This document shows positions 25,359 to 34,749 of a stretch of DNA of 64,000 nt, piece by piece. A program made the position numbers and the translations under genes. Position 1 is the first letter of the stretch; each line of letters begins with the position of its first letter. The notes beneath the pieces are model-generated. The model had not been told where the DNA came from and made no database searches. It saw nothing but the letters and a program-made list of their open reading frames with translations. Source of the stretch: Cryobacterium cheniae (GTDB lineage Bacteria > Actinomycetota > Actinomycetes > Actinomycetales > Microbacteriaceae); NCBI RefSeq assembly GCF_004403395.1, contig NZ_SOGN01000035.1, positions 186,001 to 250,000 of the forward strand, read 5' to 3'.

Positions 25359-25423
25359 ACAATGGGAGGCTGAAGCCGTCTCTCCGCCTCAGGTGATGTC
25401 CCGCCGACGGTGCCCGCCGGTTG

Positions 25424-26698
25424 TCACCGCTCCGGGGCGAAGAACGCGCCGATCGCAGCGCTCAGGGCCACCGGGTCGCTCACGTGGCAGAGTTCCCGGG
25501 CGGAGTGCATCGAGAGCAGCGGGATGCCCACGTCGACCGTGCGGATGCCGAGCCGCGTGGCGGTCAAGGGACCGATCGTGGAGCCGCAGGGCACCGTGTT
25601 GTTCGAGACGAATTCCTGATACTCCACGCCGGCCTGCGCGCAGGTGCGGGCCCAGAGGGCCGCACCCGCGGCATCCGTCGCATAGCGCTGCGTGGCGTTG
25701 ATTTTCAGTAGCGGCCCGCCCCCGGCGACGACCGTGTTCGCCGGGTCGTGCTTCTCCGGATAGTTCGGGTGCACCGAGTGGCCGGCGTCGGCCGAGAGGC
25801 ACCACGAGCCGGCGTAGGCGCGCAGGCGATCACTGACGGATGCCTCCAGCCCCGCCCCGATCCGGGTCAAGATGTCGTCGAGCAGCGGTCCGCTCGCGCC
25901 CGATCGGGTCTCGGATCCGAGTTCCTCGTGGTCGAAGGCCGCGAGCACCAGGATCTGCCCGGTGGAGGCGGGGGCGGCGATCAGGGCGACGAGGCCGGCG
26001 TGCACCGAGGACAGGTTGTCCATGCGGCCGGCGGCGAAGAGTTCGTTGCGGAGACCGAACCGGGCCGGCGGCGCCGTGTCGGCCGTGATGATGTCGTAAC
26101 CGGCGACATCCGCGCCCGCCAACCCGGCCAGGGCGGCCAGGTGCCCGACCAGGTCTGCCTGGCTCGCCTCCCCGACCCCGAAGACCGGGGTCAGGTGCCG
26201 CTGCCGATCGAGGGTGAGTGCGGTGTTGGCGTCCCGGTCGAGGTGGATGGCCAGCTGCGGGATGCGGCAGAACGGCCCGGTGCGCACGAGGTGTTCGGTC
26301 CCGTCGACGGTGGTCAGTCGGCCGGCGAACTCGAGTTCGCGGTCGAGCCAGGAATTGAGCAGTGGGCCGCCGTAGACCTCGACCCCGGCCTGCAGCCAGC
26401 CGTGGGCGCCGATGGTCGGCTTGGGCTTCAGTTTGAAACCGGGCGAATCGGTGTGGGCCCCGAGAATACGGAACGGGGTCGTCGGGTCTGCGCCGTCCGG
26501 CTGCACCCACGCGATGACGGCGCCGTCGCGCACGGTGTAGCGGCGGCCGGCCTCGCCAGGCCACTCGTCTGTTTCGCTCACGCGGCCGAAACCGGCGGCA
26601 TCCAGGCGGCGGGCGACCTCCGCCGCCGCGTGGTACGACGACGGCGAGGCCGTGATGAAATCGGCGAAGTCATCGATGTAGTCGGGGGTAGAGGTCAT
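25424..26698 (-). CDS. M18-family aminopeptidase
   Basis: A 424-residue cytosolic metallo-aminopeptidase of the aspartyl aminopeptidase family. The two-zinc site is spread over RILGAHTDSPGFKLK (His, Asp), RMDNLSS (Asp), FDHEELGSE (Glu pair), the SADAGHSVHPNY region (Asp, His) and PLLSMHSARE (His). Length matches bacterial ApeB-like enzymes. It removes N-terminal, often acidic, residues in peptide turnover. It stands alone, divergent from the HAD-GH65 gene and separated from the epimerase operon by the iteron region. Confidence 0.95.
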   Translation of the reverse strand: MTSTPDYIDDFADFITASPSSYHAAAEVARRLDAAGFGRVSETDEWPGEAGRRYTVRDGAVIAWVQPDGADPTTPFRILGAHTDSPGFKLKPKPTIGAHGWLQAGVEVYGGPLLNSWLDRELEFAGRLTTVDGTEHLVRTGPFCRIPQLAIHLDRDANTALTLDRQRHLTPVFGVGEASQADLVGHLAALAGLAGADVAGYDIITADTAPPARFGLRNELFAAGRMDNLSSVHAGLVALIAAPASTGQILVLAAFDHEELGSETRSGASGPLLDDILTRIGAGLEASVSDRLRAYAGSWCLSADAGHSVHPNYPEKHDPANTVVAGGGPLLKINATQRYATDAAGAALWARTCAQAGVEYQEFVSNNTVPCGSTIGPLTATRLGIRTVDVGIPLLSMHSARELCHVSDPVALSAAIGAFFAPER

Positions 26699-26784
26699 GG
26701 GTCATATCCAACCACTCTGCGTACTATGTGCACATTCACGCAGGCAATCACGGCCGGGCATGCACGGCCAGGAGGAGCGTCCCC

Positions 26785-29700
26785 ATGAACCAGCAGGCCG
26801 GCCCCGCCTCGGAACAGCCGCCGCAGCCGCCGCACCCCGCCCGGGTCGCGTTCGACGCCGTGATCTTCGACCTCGACGGCGTCGTCACCGACACGACCGC
26901 CGTGCACGCCCGGTCGTGGAAGGCCCTGTTCGACGAGGCGCTGCCGGGGCTGACGAAGTCACCGGTGCCGCCTTTCGACATTGAGGTCGACTACCGACGG
27001 TACGTCGACGGGCGGCCGCGGGAGGACGGCATCCGTGCGTTCCTGGCGTCGCGCGGGATTGAGCCCAAGCGGGGACGGGCGACCATCGACGCGCTCGCCG
27101 CCCGCAAGCAGGAACTCTTCACCCGCGAACTCGACATTGTTGGAGTGCAGGCGTTCCCCGGCACGATGGCGCTGCTGCACCGGCTGCGGGAGCAGGGGCT
27201 GCCGGTGGCCCTGGTGACCTCGAGCCACAACAGTGCCGCCGTTCTGGCGGCGGCGAACGTGGTGGGCATGTTCGACGTCACGGTCGACGGCGCCGACGCC
27301 CAAAGGCTGGGCCTGGCCGGCAAACCCGACCCGGCGACGTTCCTCGAGGCGGCACGGCGCCTGCACGTGACACCGGCCCGCACCGCGATCGTCGAAGACG
27401 CCGAGGCCGGGGTGCAGGCCGGGGCACGCGGCGGATTCGCGCTGGTCATCGGCATGGACGGCACCGACGACGGCCGGTTGCTCGCGGCCGGCGCCGACAT
27501 TGTGCTCGCCGACCTCAGCGACCTGGACCTGGCCGCGCTGGACCCGGACGTGACCGGGAAGAACCGCGGCTGGGCCGGCGGGGAATCCGGCAGCGACCCC
27601 TGGCTCCTTCGCTACATCGGCTACGACCCCGCGACGGAGGGCCTGCGAGAGGCCCTCTGCACGCTCGGCAACGGCTATTGGGGAACCCGCGGCGCCGCCG
27701 CCGAGTCCTGCGACGACGGTGTGCACTACCCGGGAACCTACCTTGCCGGCGTCTACAACCGGGTGCAGACCGACCTCGGCGAGCGCATCGTCGAGGATGA
27801 GCACCTCGTCAACGCCCCCAACTGGCTGCCGCTCGGGTTCAGGGTGGCCGACGGTGACTGGTTCGACCCCGGCCATTCGCAACTGGTCACCTACCTGCAG
27901 GAGCTGGACCTGCGGCGGGGCGTGCTGACCCGCGTCATCCGTTGTCGTGACGAGGCAGGGCGCACCACCCGGGTGACGTCCCGGCGGTTCGTGTCGCAGG
28001 CCGCTCCGCATGTGGCCGTGCTCGACACCACGTTCGAGGCGGAGGACTGGTCGGGCCCGCTGACCGTGCGCTCTGCCCTCGAGGGCCGGGTCTTCAACCG
28101 CAACGTGGCCGCCGACCGGCTGCTCAGCAACGCTCACCTGCTCCCGCACACCACCGCGCAAATCGACGCCGAGACCGTGCTCCTCGAGATGGAGACCACC
28201 CAGTCCGGCATCCACATCGCCCTGGCGGCGCGGACCCGGGTGCTCCGGGATGAGCAGCCCGTCGATCCGGTTCGGCACCTGCTCACCGACGACGCCGGCT
28301 GGGTGGCGCACGAATTCACCCTCGATCTGGAGCCGGGGCATCCGGTCAGGGTGGAGAAGACCGTCGTCGTCAGCACGTCCCGTGACCGGGCCATCGCCTC
28401 GCCGGCCCGAGCGGTGGCCACCTGGATGCGACGCCTGCCGGATCCCGCGGAGGTGCTGGCGGCGCACGAACAGGCCTGGCAGATCCTCTGGGACGAATTC
28501 GCCGTGGGGATGGGCGCGGGAGACCACCAGGCGCTCGCGCTCAACCTGAACACCTTCCACGTGCTGCAGACGGTGGCGGCCGTCGACGCGGACCTCGACG
28601 CGAGCGTGCCGGCCCGGGGCCTGCACGGCGAGGGGTACCGGGGACATGTGTTCTGGGATGAGTTGTTCGTCTACCCGATCCTCACCCTGCGCCGACCCGA
28701 CCTGAGCCGCGCCCTGCTCGGCTACCGGTACCGACGGTTGGGCGAGGCGCGGGCGGCCGCGCGCCTCGTGGGGTGTGAGGGCGCGATGTTCCCGTGGCAG
28801 AGCGCCATCGACGGCCGCGAGGCCACCCCGACCGCCCTCTTCAACCCGCTGACCCGGCAGTGGATGCCCGACAATTCGAAGAACCAGCGGCATGTGGGCC
28901 TCGCCGTGGCCTACAGCGTCTGGGAGTATTACCAGTCCACCGGCAACATCGAATTCATGATTCACCAGGGTGCCGAGATGCTGCTCGAGGTTGCCCGCTT
29001 CTTCGCCGGCCTGGCCCGCTACGACGAGGTGGACGACCGTTACGACATCGACGGGGTGATGGGGCCGGACGAGTTCCACGACGGCTACCCGGGAGCGCCG
29101 GGCGCGGGCATCCGCAACAACGCGTACACGAACGTGATGACCGCGTGGGTGCTGCGCCGCGCGGTCGAGACCGTGTCCCTGCTGGAGGATCGGTATTGCC
29201 GGCCGCTCTGGAACCGGCTGCGACTGCGGCCGGACGAGGTCGCCGGGTGGGCGCGGATCAGCCGGCGGCTGCGGGTTCCCTTCCACGCCGACGGAGTGAT
29301 CAGCCAGTTCGAGGGCTACGAGAACCTCACCGAATTCGACTGGGACGCCTACCGCGCCCGCTACACCTCGATCGCCCGCCTCGACCTGATCCTCAACGCC
29401 GAGGGTGACAGCACCAACAACTACCGGCTCTCCAAGCAGGCCGATGTGCTCATGCTGCTCTACCTGCTCTCCGCCGAGGAGCTGCGCGAATTGCTCGAGA
29501 CCATGGGCTACGAGCTGTCGCCGGAGGCCATCGTGCGCACGGTGGACTTCTACGCGTCGCGGTCCACGCATGGTTCGACGCTCAGCAACGTCGTGCACTC
29601 CTGGCTGGAGGCCCGGCGCGACCGGGAACAGTCATGGGCCTTCCTGACCCGGGCCCTCGACAGTGACCTGGGCGACACCCTCGGCGGCTCCACCCACGAG

Positions 29701-29991
29701 GGCATCCACCTCGGGGCCATGGCCGGCTCGGTGGACATGGTCGTGCGCTGCTACACCGGGCTGGAGATCCGGGAAGACATGCTCTGGCTGCATCCGGTGC
29801 TGCCGAAGGAAATCTCGGAGGTCACCTTCAGCATCAACTACCGGGAACAGCCGATCCGGCTGGAACTGACGCCCGGGAACCTGCGCCTGCAGCTGCGGGA
29901 GGGCGGAGCCACCCCGATCCGGGTGCGGATCGAGGGCAGCGAGGCCGTCCTGGCGCCCGGCCAGACCCGCGACTTCCCGCTCGGTCGGTAG
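26785..29991 (+). CDS. HAD phosphatase/beta-phosphoglucomutase fused to GH65 glycoside phosphorylase/hydrolase
   Basis: A 1068-residue fusion. Residues ~20-265 are a HAD domain like beta-phosphoglucomutase: IFDLDGVVTDT (nucleophile D29, D31), VTSSHNSAAV, GKPDPATF (Lys) and VEDAEAGVQAG. Residues ~285-1060 form a GH65 domain: the substrate region YRGHVFWDELFVYP, then the catalytic acid Glu in MGPDEFHDG, and THGSTLS late in the barrel. GH65 enzymes split trehalose, maltose, kojibiose or nigerose, often with phosphate, giving beta-glucose 1-phosphate, which the HAD part could isomerise. AGGAGG lies 9 nt before the ATG. Such fusions are known in Actinobacteria and some act as trehalases. No disaccharide transporter is adjacent. 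Confidence 0.92.
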   Translation: MNQQAGPASEQPPQPPHPARVAFDAVIFDLDGVVTDTTAVHARSWKALFDEALPGLTKSPVPPFDIEVDYRRYVDGRPREDGIRAFLASRGIEPKRGRATIDALAARKQELFTRELDIVGVQAFPGTMALLHRLREQGLPVALVTSSHNSAAVLAAANVVGMFDVTVDGADAQRLGLAGKPDPATFLEAARRLHVTPARTAIVEDAEAGVQAGARGGFALVIGMDGTDDGRLLAAGADIVLADLSDLDLAALDPDVTGKNRGWAGGESGSDPWLLRYIGYDPATEGLREALCTLGNGYWGTRGAAAESCDDGVHYPGTYLAGVYNRVQTDLGERIVEDEHLVNAPNWLPLGFRVADGDWFDPGHSQLVTYLQELDLRRGVLTRVIRCRDEAGRTTRVTSRRFVSQAAPHVAVLDTTFEAEDWSGPLTVRSALEGRVFNRNVAADRLLSNAHLLPHTTAQIDAETVLLEMETTQSGIHIALAARTRVLRDEQPVDPVRHLLTDDAGWVAHEFTLDLEPGHPVRVEKTVVVSTSRDRAIASPARAVATWMRRLPDPAEVLAAHEQAWQILWDEFAVGMGAGDHQALALNLNTFHVLQTVAAVDADLDASVPARGLHGEGYRGHVFWDELFVYPILTLRRPDLSRALLGYRYRRLGEARAAARLVGCEGAMFPWQSAIDGREATPTALFNPLTRQWMPDNSKNQRHVGLAVAYSVWEYYQSTGNIEFMIHQGAEMLLEVARFFAGLARYDEVDDRYDIDGVMGPDEFHDGYPGAPGAGIRNNAYTNVMTAWVLRRAVETVSLLEDRYCRPLWNRLRLRPDEVAGWARISRRLRVPFHADGVISQFEGYENLTEFDWDAYRARYTSIARLDLILNAEGDSTNNYRLSKQADVLMLLYLLSAEELRELLETMGYELSPEAIVRTVDFYASRSTHGSTLSNVVHSWLEARRDREQSWAFLTRALDSDLGDTLGGSTHEGIHLGAMAGSVDMVVRCYTGLEIREDMLWLHPVLPKEISEVTFSINYREQPIRLELTPGNLRLQLREGGATPIRVRIEGSEAVLAPGQTRDFPLGR

Positions 29992-29996
29992 GACGT

Positions 29997-30719
29997 TCAG
30001 ACCTCGGACTGCAGGGCCGCCCGGGCGAACGCGGCCCCGCCGGGAGTGATGATCCAGCGCGTGTGACTGCTCGCGCCGACATCGAACACGCCCATTCGGC
30101 GCAGCAGCCGCCATTTCGGCAGCACCAGGTCGAACGCCGCATCGTCGGTGAGCGGAGCCCCGTCCGCCCGCACCCAGCCGACGGTCTCCAGGCTGAGGGC
30201 CAGCAGTTGTTTGAACAGTTCACCCTCGTCGAATCCCCGCCGCGCGATCAGAACGAGCAGCAGTTTCGTGGCGTCGGTCTCCGCCTGGTCGCGGCTCTGG
30301 TGCACGGTCCTGGCCAGATGCCACCAGAGCTCGCGCGGCGCATCGACGAGCGCCCGGCCGCGACTGGTCTGCAGTAGCATCCCCTTGCTCACCCGCAGCA
30401 GGCCCACCGCGCAGAGATGTGCGCGCAGCTCCAACAGCGGCAAGAGGTGGCTCTCCCTGCCGGCCCTGACGGGCCAGCCCCAGTCGATAGCGCCAGCGGC
30501 GTCCACGACCACGGCGGGCGGGAGATAGCCGGCCCGGGTCAGACGGATGCCGTGCGCGCCGACGCGGCGGAGCATCCACTGCACGGGCGCCACCATGCGC
30601 TCCATCGGCCGCACCGGCAGCAGGATCGAGTCGGTCACCCGCGCCTCCGCCAGCACGAGGCGGAACCCGGCGACGGAGTCGGGGTGCATGCGCGTTTCGA
30701 GTTCCTGGACGACCTTCAC
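29997..30719 (-). CDS. Hypothetical protein resembling the non-catalytic part of pRiA4b ORF-3-type proteins
   Basis: A 240-residue protein without membrane segments. IRLTRAGYLPPAVV, then LELRAHLCAVGLLRVSKGML and RALVDAPRELWWHLA resemble the region that accompanies pRiA4b ORF-3 (IS1096 TnpR-like) domains in actinobacteria, but that domain itself is absent. The role is unknown. GTG at 30719 is chosen because TATGCT ends 6 nt before it, while the frame open to 31136 is antisense to the PPOX gene. Its 3' end lies 5 nt from the convergent HAD-GH65 stop. Confidence 0.68.
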   Translation of the reverse strand: MKVVQELETRMHPDSVAGFRLVLAEARVTDSILLPVRPMERMVAPVQWMLRRVGAHGIRLTRAGYLPPAVVVDAAGAIDWGWPVRAGRESHLLPLLELRAHLCAVGLLRVSKGMLLQTSRGRALVDAPRELWWHLARTVHQSRDQAETDATKLLLVLIARRGFDEGELFKQLLALSLETVGWVRADGAPLTDDAAFDLVLPKWRLLRRMGVFDVGASSHTRWIITPGGAAFARAALQSEV

Positions 30720-30725
30720 CGTTGG

Positions 30726-30731
30726 AGCATA
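30726..30731 (-). promoter_or_regulatory. -10 hexamer of the 240-aa gene
   Basis: Reverse-strand TATGCT, then CCAACG, then GTG at 30719. It is divergent from the PPOX promoter 48 bp away. Confidence 0.5.
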
Positions 30732-30779
30732 GCGAGCCGGACCCGGTGGGACCGATCGTGTCGGGTATCCGCTCTGTCG

Positions 30780-30785
30780 TAGCCT
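30780..30785 (+). promoter_or_regulatory. -10 hexamer of the PPOX gene
   Basis: TAGCCT, then TGGATC, then the ATG at 30792; no ribosome site. Confidence 0.5.
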
Positions 30786-30791
30786 TGGATC

Positions 30792-31271
30792 ATGGCTAGA
30801 GACATTGCAACCACCACCGTCGTCGACCTCGCCGGGATGCTCGCCTTCGTGCGCCCGAGGCACCGGATGCTTCTGGCCACCACCCGCGCCGACGGCCGCC
30901 CGCAGATCTCCCCCGTGGCCGGCGGAGTCGACCCCGACGGCCGCATCGTGATCTCGTCCTACCCGGCCCGGGCGAAGACCCGCAACGCCGAGCGCAATGC
31001 GCACGCCTCCGTGCTGGTGCTCTCGGACGACTGGGACGGCGGCTGGATCCAGGTCGACGGCGACGCCGAGGTGTTGCACATGCCGGAGGCCGGCGACGGG
31101 CTGGTCGAGTACTTCCGCTGCATCGCCGGCGAACACTCCGACTGGGCCGAGTACCGGGCGGCGATGGCGCTGCAGGACAAGTCCCTGATCCGGATCACCC
31201 CCACCCGGTGGAGTCCGATCGGCACCGGCGGGTTCCCGGCCGACGTGGCCGCCCGGCTCGACGCGCTCTAG
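30792..31271 (+). CDS. PPOX-class (pyridoxamine oxidase-like) flavin/F420-binding protein
   Basis: A 159-residue split-barrel protein of the Rv1155 type. HRMLLATTRADGRPQISPV is the opening strand pair that contacts the phosphate of the cofactor; VISSYPARAKTRNAERNAHA is the conserved loop-helix segment of F420-dependent members. A WIQVDGDAEVLH strand and a C-terminal RITPTRW follow. Such enzymes reduce or oxidise varied small molecules, and the cofactor (FMN or F420) cannot be fixed here. It is downstream of a divergent promoter shared with the 240-residue gene. Confidence 0.88.
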   Translation: MARDIATTTVVDLAGMLAFVRPRHRMLLATTRADGRPQISPVAGGVDPDGRIVISSYPARAKTRNAERNAHASVLVLSDDWDGGWIQVDGDAEVLHMPEAGDGLVEYFRCIAGEHSDWAEYRAAMALQDKSLIRITPTRWSPIGTGGFPADVAARLDAL

Positions 31272-31285
31272 CCGCGCCGGCAGGC

Positions 31286-31355
31286 CTCACGGCGCACACT
31301 GTGGAAGCCGGCCCATGTTCTACCGTGAGCCCGCTTCCATAACCTGCGCCGCGAG
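31286..31355. repeat. Dispersed palindromic element, copy A
   Basis: An imperfect nested palindrome between the PPOX stop and the recQ start. Outer arms are CGGCGCA (31290-31296) and TGCGCCG (31345-31351); inner arms are TGGAAGC (31302-31308) and GCTTCCA (31333-31339). Positions 31291-31350 match 58061-58120 without gaps at about 80 percent. It may act as a transcription-ending or REP-like element. Confidence 0.7.
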
Positions 31356-31401
31356 GCCTGGCGTCCGGCGCACGCTCACCTGCACCTGCGAAGCTGGTCC
31401 G

Positions 31402-33582
31402 ATGACCGACACCCGCGCCGCCGCCCTCGAGATCCTGCGAAACCTGGTCGGGCGTGACGATGCCGACTTCCACGAGGGGCAGTTCGAGGCGATCGAGACC
31501 CTGGTCGACCAGCGACGCCGGGCCCTGGTCGTGCAGCGCACCGGTTGGGGCAAGTCGGCCGTGTATTTCGTCGCCACCCTGCTGCTCCGCCGCCAGGGCG
31601 CCGGCCCCACCATCCTGGTGTCTCCGTTGCTCGCCCTGATGCGGGACCAGGTGGCCGCCGCGGCGCGGGCCGGGGTGCGGGCCGTGTCGATCAATTCCGC
31701 CAACCCGCACGAGTGGGCCGAGGTGCAGCAACAGCTGCAGGACGACGAGGTCGACGTGCTGCTGGTGTCGCCGGAACGGCTCAACAACCCGAAGTTCCGC
31801 GACGAGCAGCTCCCCGCGCTCCTCGCCCGGGTGGGGCTGCTCGTCGTCGACGAGGCCCACTGCATCTCCGACTGGGGCCACGACTTCCGGCCCGACTACC
31901 GTCGCCTGCGCGACCTGATCGCCCAGATGCCCGCCGGCGTACCGGTGCTGGCGACCACGGCCACGGCGAACAGCCGGGTGGTGACGGATGTCGCGGCGCA
32001 GCTGGTCTCGACCGGGTCAAGCACCGGGGGGCCGAGCAGTGACGAGGCAGGCACCGACGTGGTCACCATTCGCGGGCCGCTCGCCCGGGCGTCCCTGCGC
32101 CTGGGTGTACTGCGGCTGCCGGACTCGCGAACCCGGCTGGCCTGGCTGCTCAGCCACATCGACGAGCTGCCCGGCAGCGGCATCATCTACACCCTCACCG
32201 TCTCCGCGGCGGAAGACACCGCCCGGCTGCTGCGGGAGGCCGGCCACCCGGTGCGGGCCTACACCGGGCAGACCGACACCGCCGAGCGGGAGGAATCCGA
32301 GGGCATGCTCAAGCGCAATGAGGTCAAGGCCCTCGTCGCCACCAGCGCCCTGGGCATGGGGTTCGACAAGCCCGACCTCGGGTTCGTGCTGCATCTGGGT
32401 GCCCCCTCCTCCCCCGTGGCCTACTACCAGCAGGTCGGCCGCGCCGGCCGTGCCACCGAGAACGCCGACGTGCTGCTGCTGCCCGGCGTCGAAGACGAAG
32501 ACATCTGGCAGTACTTCGCCACCTCCTCGATGCCCAGCCAGCACAAGGCGGAGGCCGTGATCGGGGCGCTCACGGAGCATGGCGGTGCGCCGCTGTCCAC
32601 GCCGGCGCTCGAGGCCCGCGTCGATCTCAAGCGCAGCCCGCTCGAGCTGCTGCTCAAGGTGCTCGACGTCGACGGTGCCGTGCGCCGTGTCACCGGCGGC
32701 TGGGTGTCCACCGGAGCGCCCTGGTTCTACGACCGGGAACGTTACGAACGCATCATTGCCGCCCGGGTGAGCGAGCAGCAGGCGATGCTCGATTACGAGA
32801 GCACCACCGGCTGCCGGATGGAATTTCTGCAGCGCGCGCTCGACGACGACACCGTGGTGGCCTGCGGCCGCTGCGACAACTGCACCACGGCCTGGTTCCC
32901 CGGCGATGTGCGGCCCGAGATGGCCTCGGCCGCCGCCGCGTCGCTCGACCGGGTCGGCGTGGCCCTCGAGCCGCGCGCCCAGTGGCCCACCGGGGTGGCG
33001 AGCCTGGGCGTGAACGTGCGCGGCAATATCCCGGCCGGTGAACGGATGCTGCCCGGCCGGGCCCTGGCCCGCCTCACCGACCTGGGCTGGGGCGGTCCGC
33101 TGCGCGACCTGTTCGCCACCCGGACTTCAGACGCGCAGGGCTCAGACGCGCAGGGCACGGATGCCCCGGCGAGCCCGGCCCTGATTCAGGCGTGCATCCG
33201 GGTGCTGGCGGAGTGGGGCTGGGACGAACGGCCGGCCGCGGTGGTGAGCGTGCCCTCGCGGCGGCATCCGTTGCTGGTGGGATCGGTCGCTCGGGCGTTC
33301 GCCGACGCGGGCCGACTGCCCTGGCTCGGCTCGCTCGACCTTGTGAACGGCGGCCCCACCGGCACGGCGGGCGGCAACAGCGCCTACCGGCTTGCCAACG
33401 TCTGGGACCGATTCGCGGTGGGCCCGGAGCTGGCCGCGGCCCTCGACGAGGTGCGGGGCCGGCCGATCTTACTCGTCGACGACCTCGCCGACAGCCGCTG
33501 GACCCTCACGGTCGCGGGCCGCCTGTTGCGTCGCCAGGGCGTCGAGTCCGTGCTTCCGTTCGCGCTGGCGCTCAAGTCCTGA
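31402..33582 (+). CDS. recQ: RecQ-family DNA helicase with phosphoribosyltransferase-like C terminus
   Basis: A 726-residue SF2 helicase. It has motif 0/I (EGQFEAIE, QRTGWGKSAV), motif II DEAHCISDW, motif III ATTATAN, motif V GMGFDKPDLGFV and motif VI QQVGRAGR. The zinc site is CRMEFLQ with ACGRCDNC. After a linker with two 15-bp tandem repeats, the last ~130 residues end in ILLVDDLADSRWTLTVAGR, which matches the PRPP-binding motif of type I phosphoribosyltransferases; this replaces the usual HRDC domain. The ATG at 31402 opens the family sequence; the frame open from 31315 runs through the palindromic repeat. Role: 3'-5' unwinding in recombination and fork repair. Confidence 0.92.
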   Translation: MTDTRAAALEILRNLVGRDDADFHEGQFEAIETLVDQRRRALVVQRTGWGKSAVYFVATLLLRRQGAGPTILVSPLLALMRDQVAAAARAGVRAVSINSANPHEWAEVQQQLQDDEVDVLLVSPERLNNPKFRDEQLPALLARVGLLVVDEAHCISDWGHDFRPDYRRLRDLIAQMPAGVPVLATTATANSRVVTDVAAQLVSTGSSTGGPSSDEAGTDVVTIRGPLARASLRLGVLRLPDSRTRLAWLLSHIDELPGSGIIYTLTVSAAEDTARLLREAGHPVRAYTGQTDTAEREESEGMLKRNEVKALVATSALGMGFDKPDLGFVLHLGAPSSPVAYYQQVGRAGRATENADVLLLPGVEDEDIWQYFATSSMPSQHKAEAVIGALTEHGGAPLSTPALEARVDLKRSPLELLLKVLDVDGAVRRVTGGWVSTGAPWFYDRERYERIIAARVSEQQAMLDYESTTGCRMEFLQRALDDDTVVACGRCDNCTTAWFPGDVRPEMASAAAASLDRVGVALEPRAQWPTGVASLGVNVRGNIPAGERMLPGRALARLTDLGWGGPLRDLFATRTSDAQGSDAQGTDAPASPALIQACIRVLAEWGWDERPAAVVSVPSRRHPLLVGSVARAFADAGRLPWLGSLDLVNGGPTGTAGGNSAYRLANVWDRFAVGPELAAALDEVRGRPILLVDDLADSRWTLTVAGRLLRRQGVESVLPFALALKS
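33127..33156 (+). repeat. 15-bp in-frame tandem duplication in recQ
   Basis: Two exact copies of TCAGACGCGCAGGGC give the residues SDAQGSDAQG in the linker after the zinc domain. The next codons (TDAPA) look like a decayed third copy. Confidence 0.9.
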
Positions 33583-33598
33583 CGCTGGCGGCCCGACG

Positions 33599-34612
33599 TC
33601 AGCGCAGCGCCCGCAACTTGACCGTGCGCCGCCGGCCGACCTCGTCGGCCACGACCCCCCCGGCTTCTCCGCCGTGGGCCGCCTGCATGGACAGGCGCAC
33701 CAGATCCACGCCGCGCAGCCCCGGCCAGCCCTGCACCAGGTGGCGCCAGGGTGTGGGCACGGCTTCCAGCCCCCAGCGAGCGGCCGTCAGCGCGCCCACG
33801 GCACCCGCCACGGCGTCGGTGTCACCTCCGCCGCGCACCGCGGCTTCGACGGCGCGACGCACCTGGCCGGCATCCGTTCCCCGGGTGTGCGTGATCGCGG
33901 ACCAGGCGGACTGCAGGGTCTGCACGACCCAGCCATTGCCAGGGAAGTCCGCCGGCCGCTTGCGCTCGGCCTCGTCGAACCGGGCCGACCAGTCCGCGCG
34001 GCGCTCGCTCGGCAGGGCCGACAGGCCCACCCGGATGTCGAGTTCGCCTTCGAGGACGGCGTGCCGCAGGGCCAGGCCGAATAGCACGCAGGCGTCGCCC
34101 GCGTCCGTTTCGCAGTGGGTCAGCTCGCTGACCCTGCGCGCCGCCTGGGCCAGGGCGACCGGATCGGCGAGGAATGCCAGCGCCACCGGCGCGGTGCGCA
34201 GGAGCGATCCGTTGCCGGCGCTGCGTCCGTTGCGGTCGTGCTGCTCCCTCGCGGCGCGCCGCACGGACTCCGCGTTCGGTTCGGCGCCGGACAGCACGGC
34301 ACCCAGTTGGACCCCGGCGTACGGTGCCGATTTCGCCCAGCCCACCCAGTGGGCCACGACGACGTCGAGGACCGCGTCGTCTCTGAGGTCCCGCCCCTCA
34401 GTCGCGGCCATCGCGAGCGGAACGGCCATGGCCGTGAAATCGGTCCACTCGCCGGGCGACCAGTGGAACCCGCCGCCACCGCCGCGCATGCTGACTGTGG
34501 TGGATTCCGGCAGCGGCCCGGCGAACTCGTAGCCGGCCCCGAGCGCGTCCCCGCAGGCCATGCCCAGCAGTACCCCGGCCGATCGGTCGTGTTGGTCGGC
34601 AGTCATTTTCAT
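33599..34612 (-). CDS. ADP-ribosylglycohydrolase-like (DraG/MacroH) protein with altered metal site
   Basis: A 337-residue all-helical protein of the ADP-ribosylglycohydrolase family, which removes ADP-ribose from proteins, DNA or small molecules using two Mg2+/Mn2+ ions. The opening GMACGDALGAGYEF and the late GGGDTDAVAGAVGAL are present. The first metal triad, normally T-D-D, reads WTDFT here, and the second, normally D-T-D-T, reads DTDA, so two ligand positions are changed. Activity may be reduced or redirected. AAGGAG lies 6 nt before the ATG at 34612. It converges on recQ. Confidence 0.88.
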   Translation of the reverse strand: MKMTADQHDRSAGVLLGMACGDALGAGYEFAGPLPESTTVSMRGGGGGFHWSPGEWTDFTAMAVPLAMAATEGRDLRDDAVLDVVVAHWVGWAKSAPYAGVQLGAVLSGAEPNAESVRRAAREQHDRNGRSAGNGSLLRTAPVALAFLADPVALAQAARRVSELTHCETDAGDACVLFGLALRHAVLEGELDIRVGLSALPSERRADWSARFDEAERKRPADFPGNGWVVQTLQSAWSAITHTRGTDAGQVRRAVEAAVRGGGDTDAVAGAVGALTAARWGLEAVPTPWRHLVQGWPGLRGVDLVRLSMQAAHGGEAGGVVADEVGRRRTVKLRALR

Positions 34613-34749
34613 GCGGGCTCCTTCGGGTGGGGCCGGTACGAGTGCAAATACCTGCGAACAGATGAGAGAGCCTCAGATGCGCAGGACGATCTCAGCCTAT
34701 TGCGGCCCAAAATCCCTGACAAGGCTATTGACCGGGGCCGGACCGGTGT

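Noticed and set aside
26959..29598. Long leftward open frame opposite the HAD-GH65 gene
   Set aside because: Shadow frame; low-complexity and His/Gly/Arg-rich, while the rightward frame carries the HAD and GH65 catalytic motifs.
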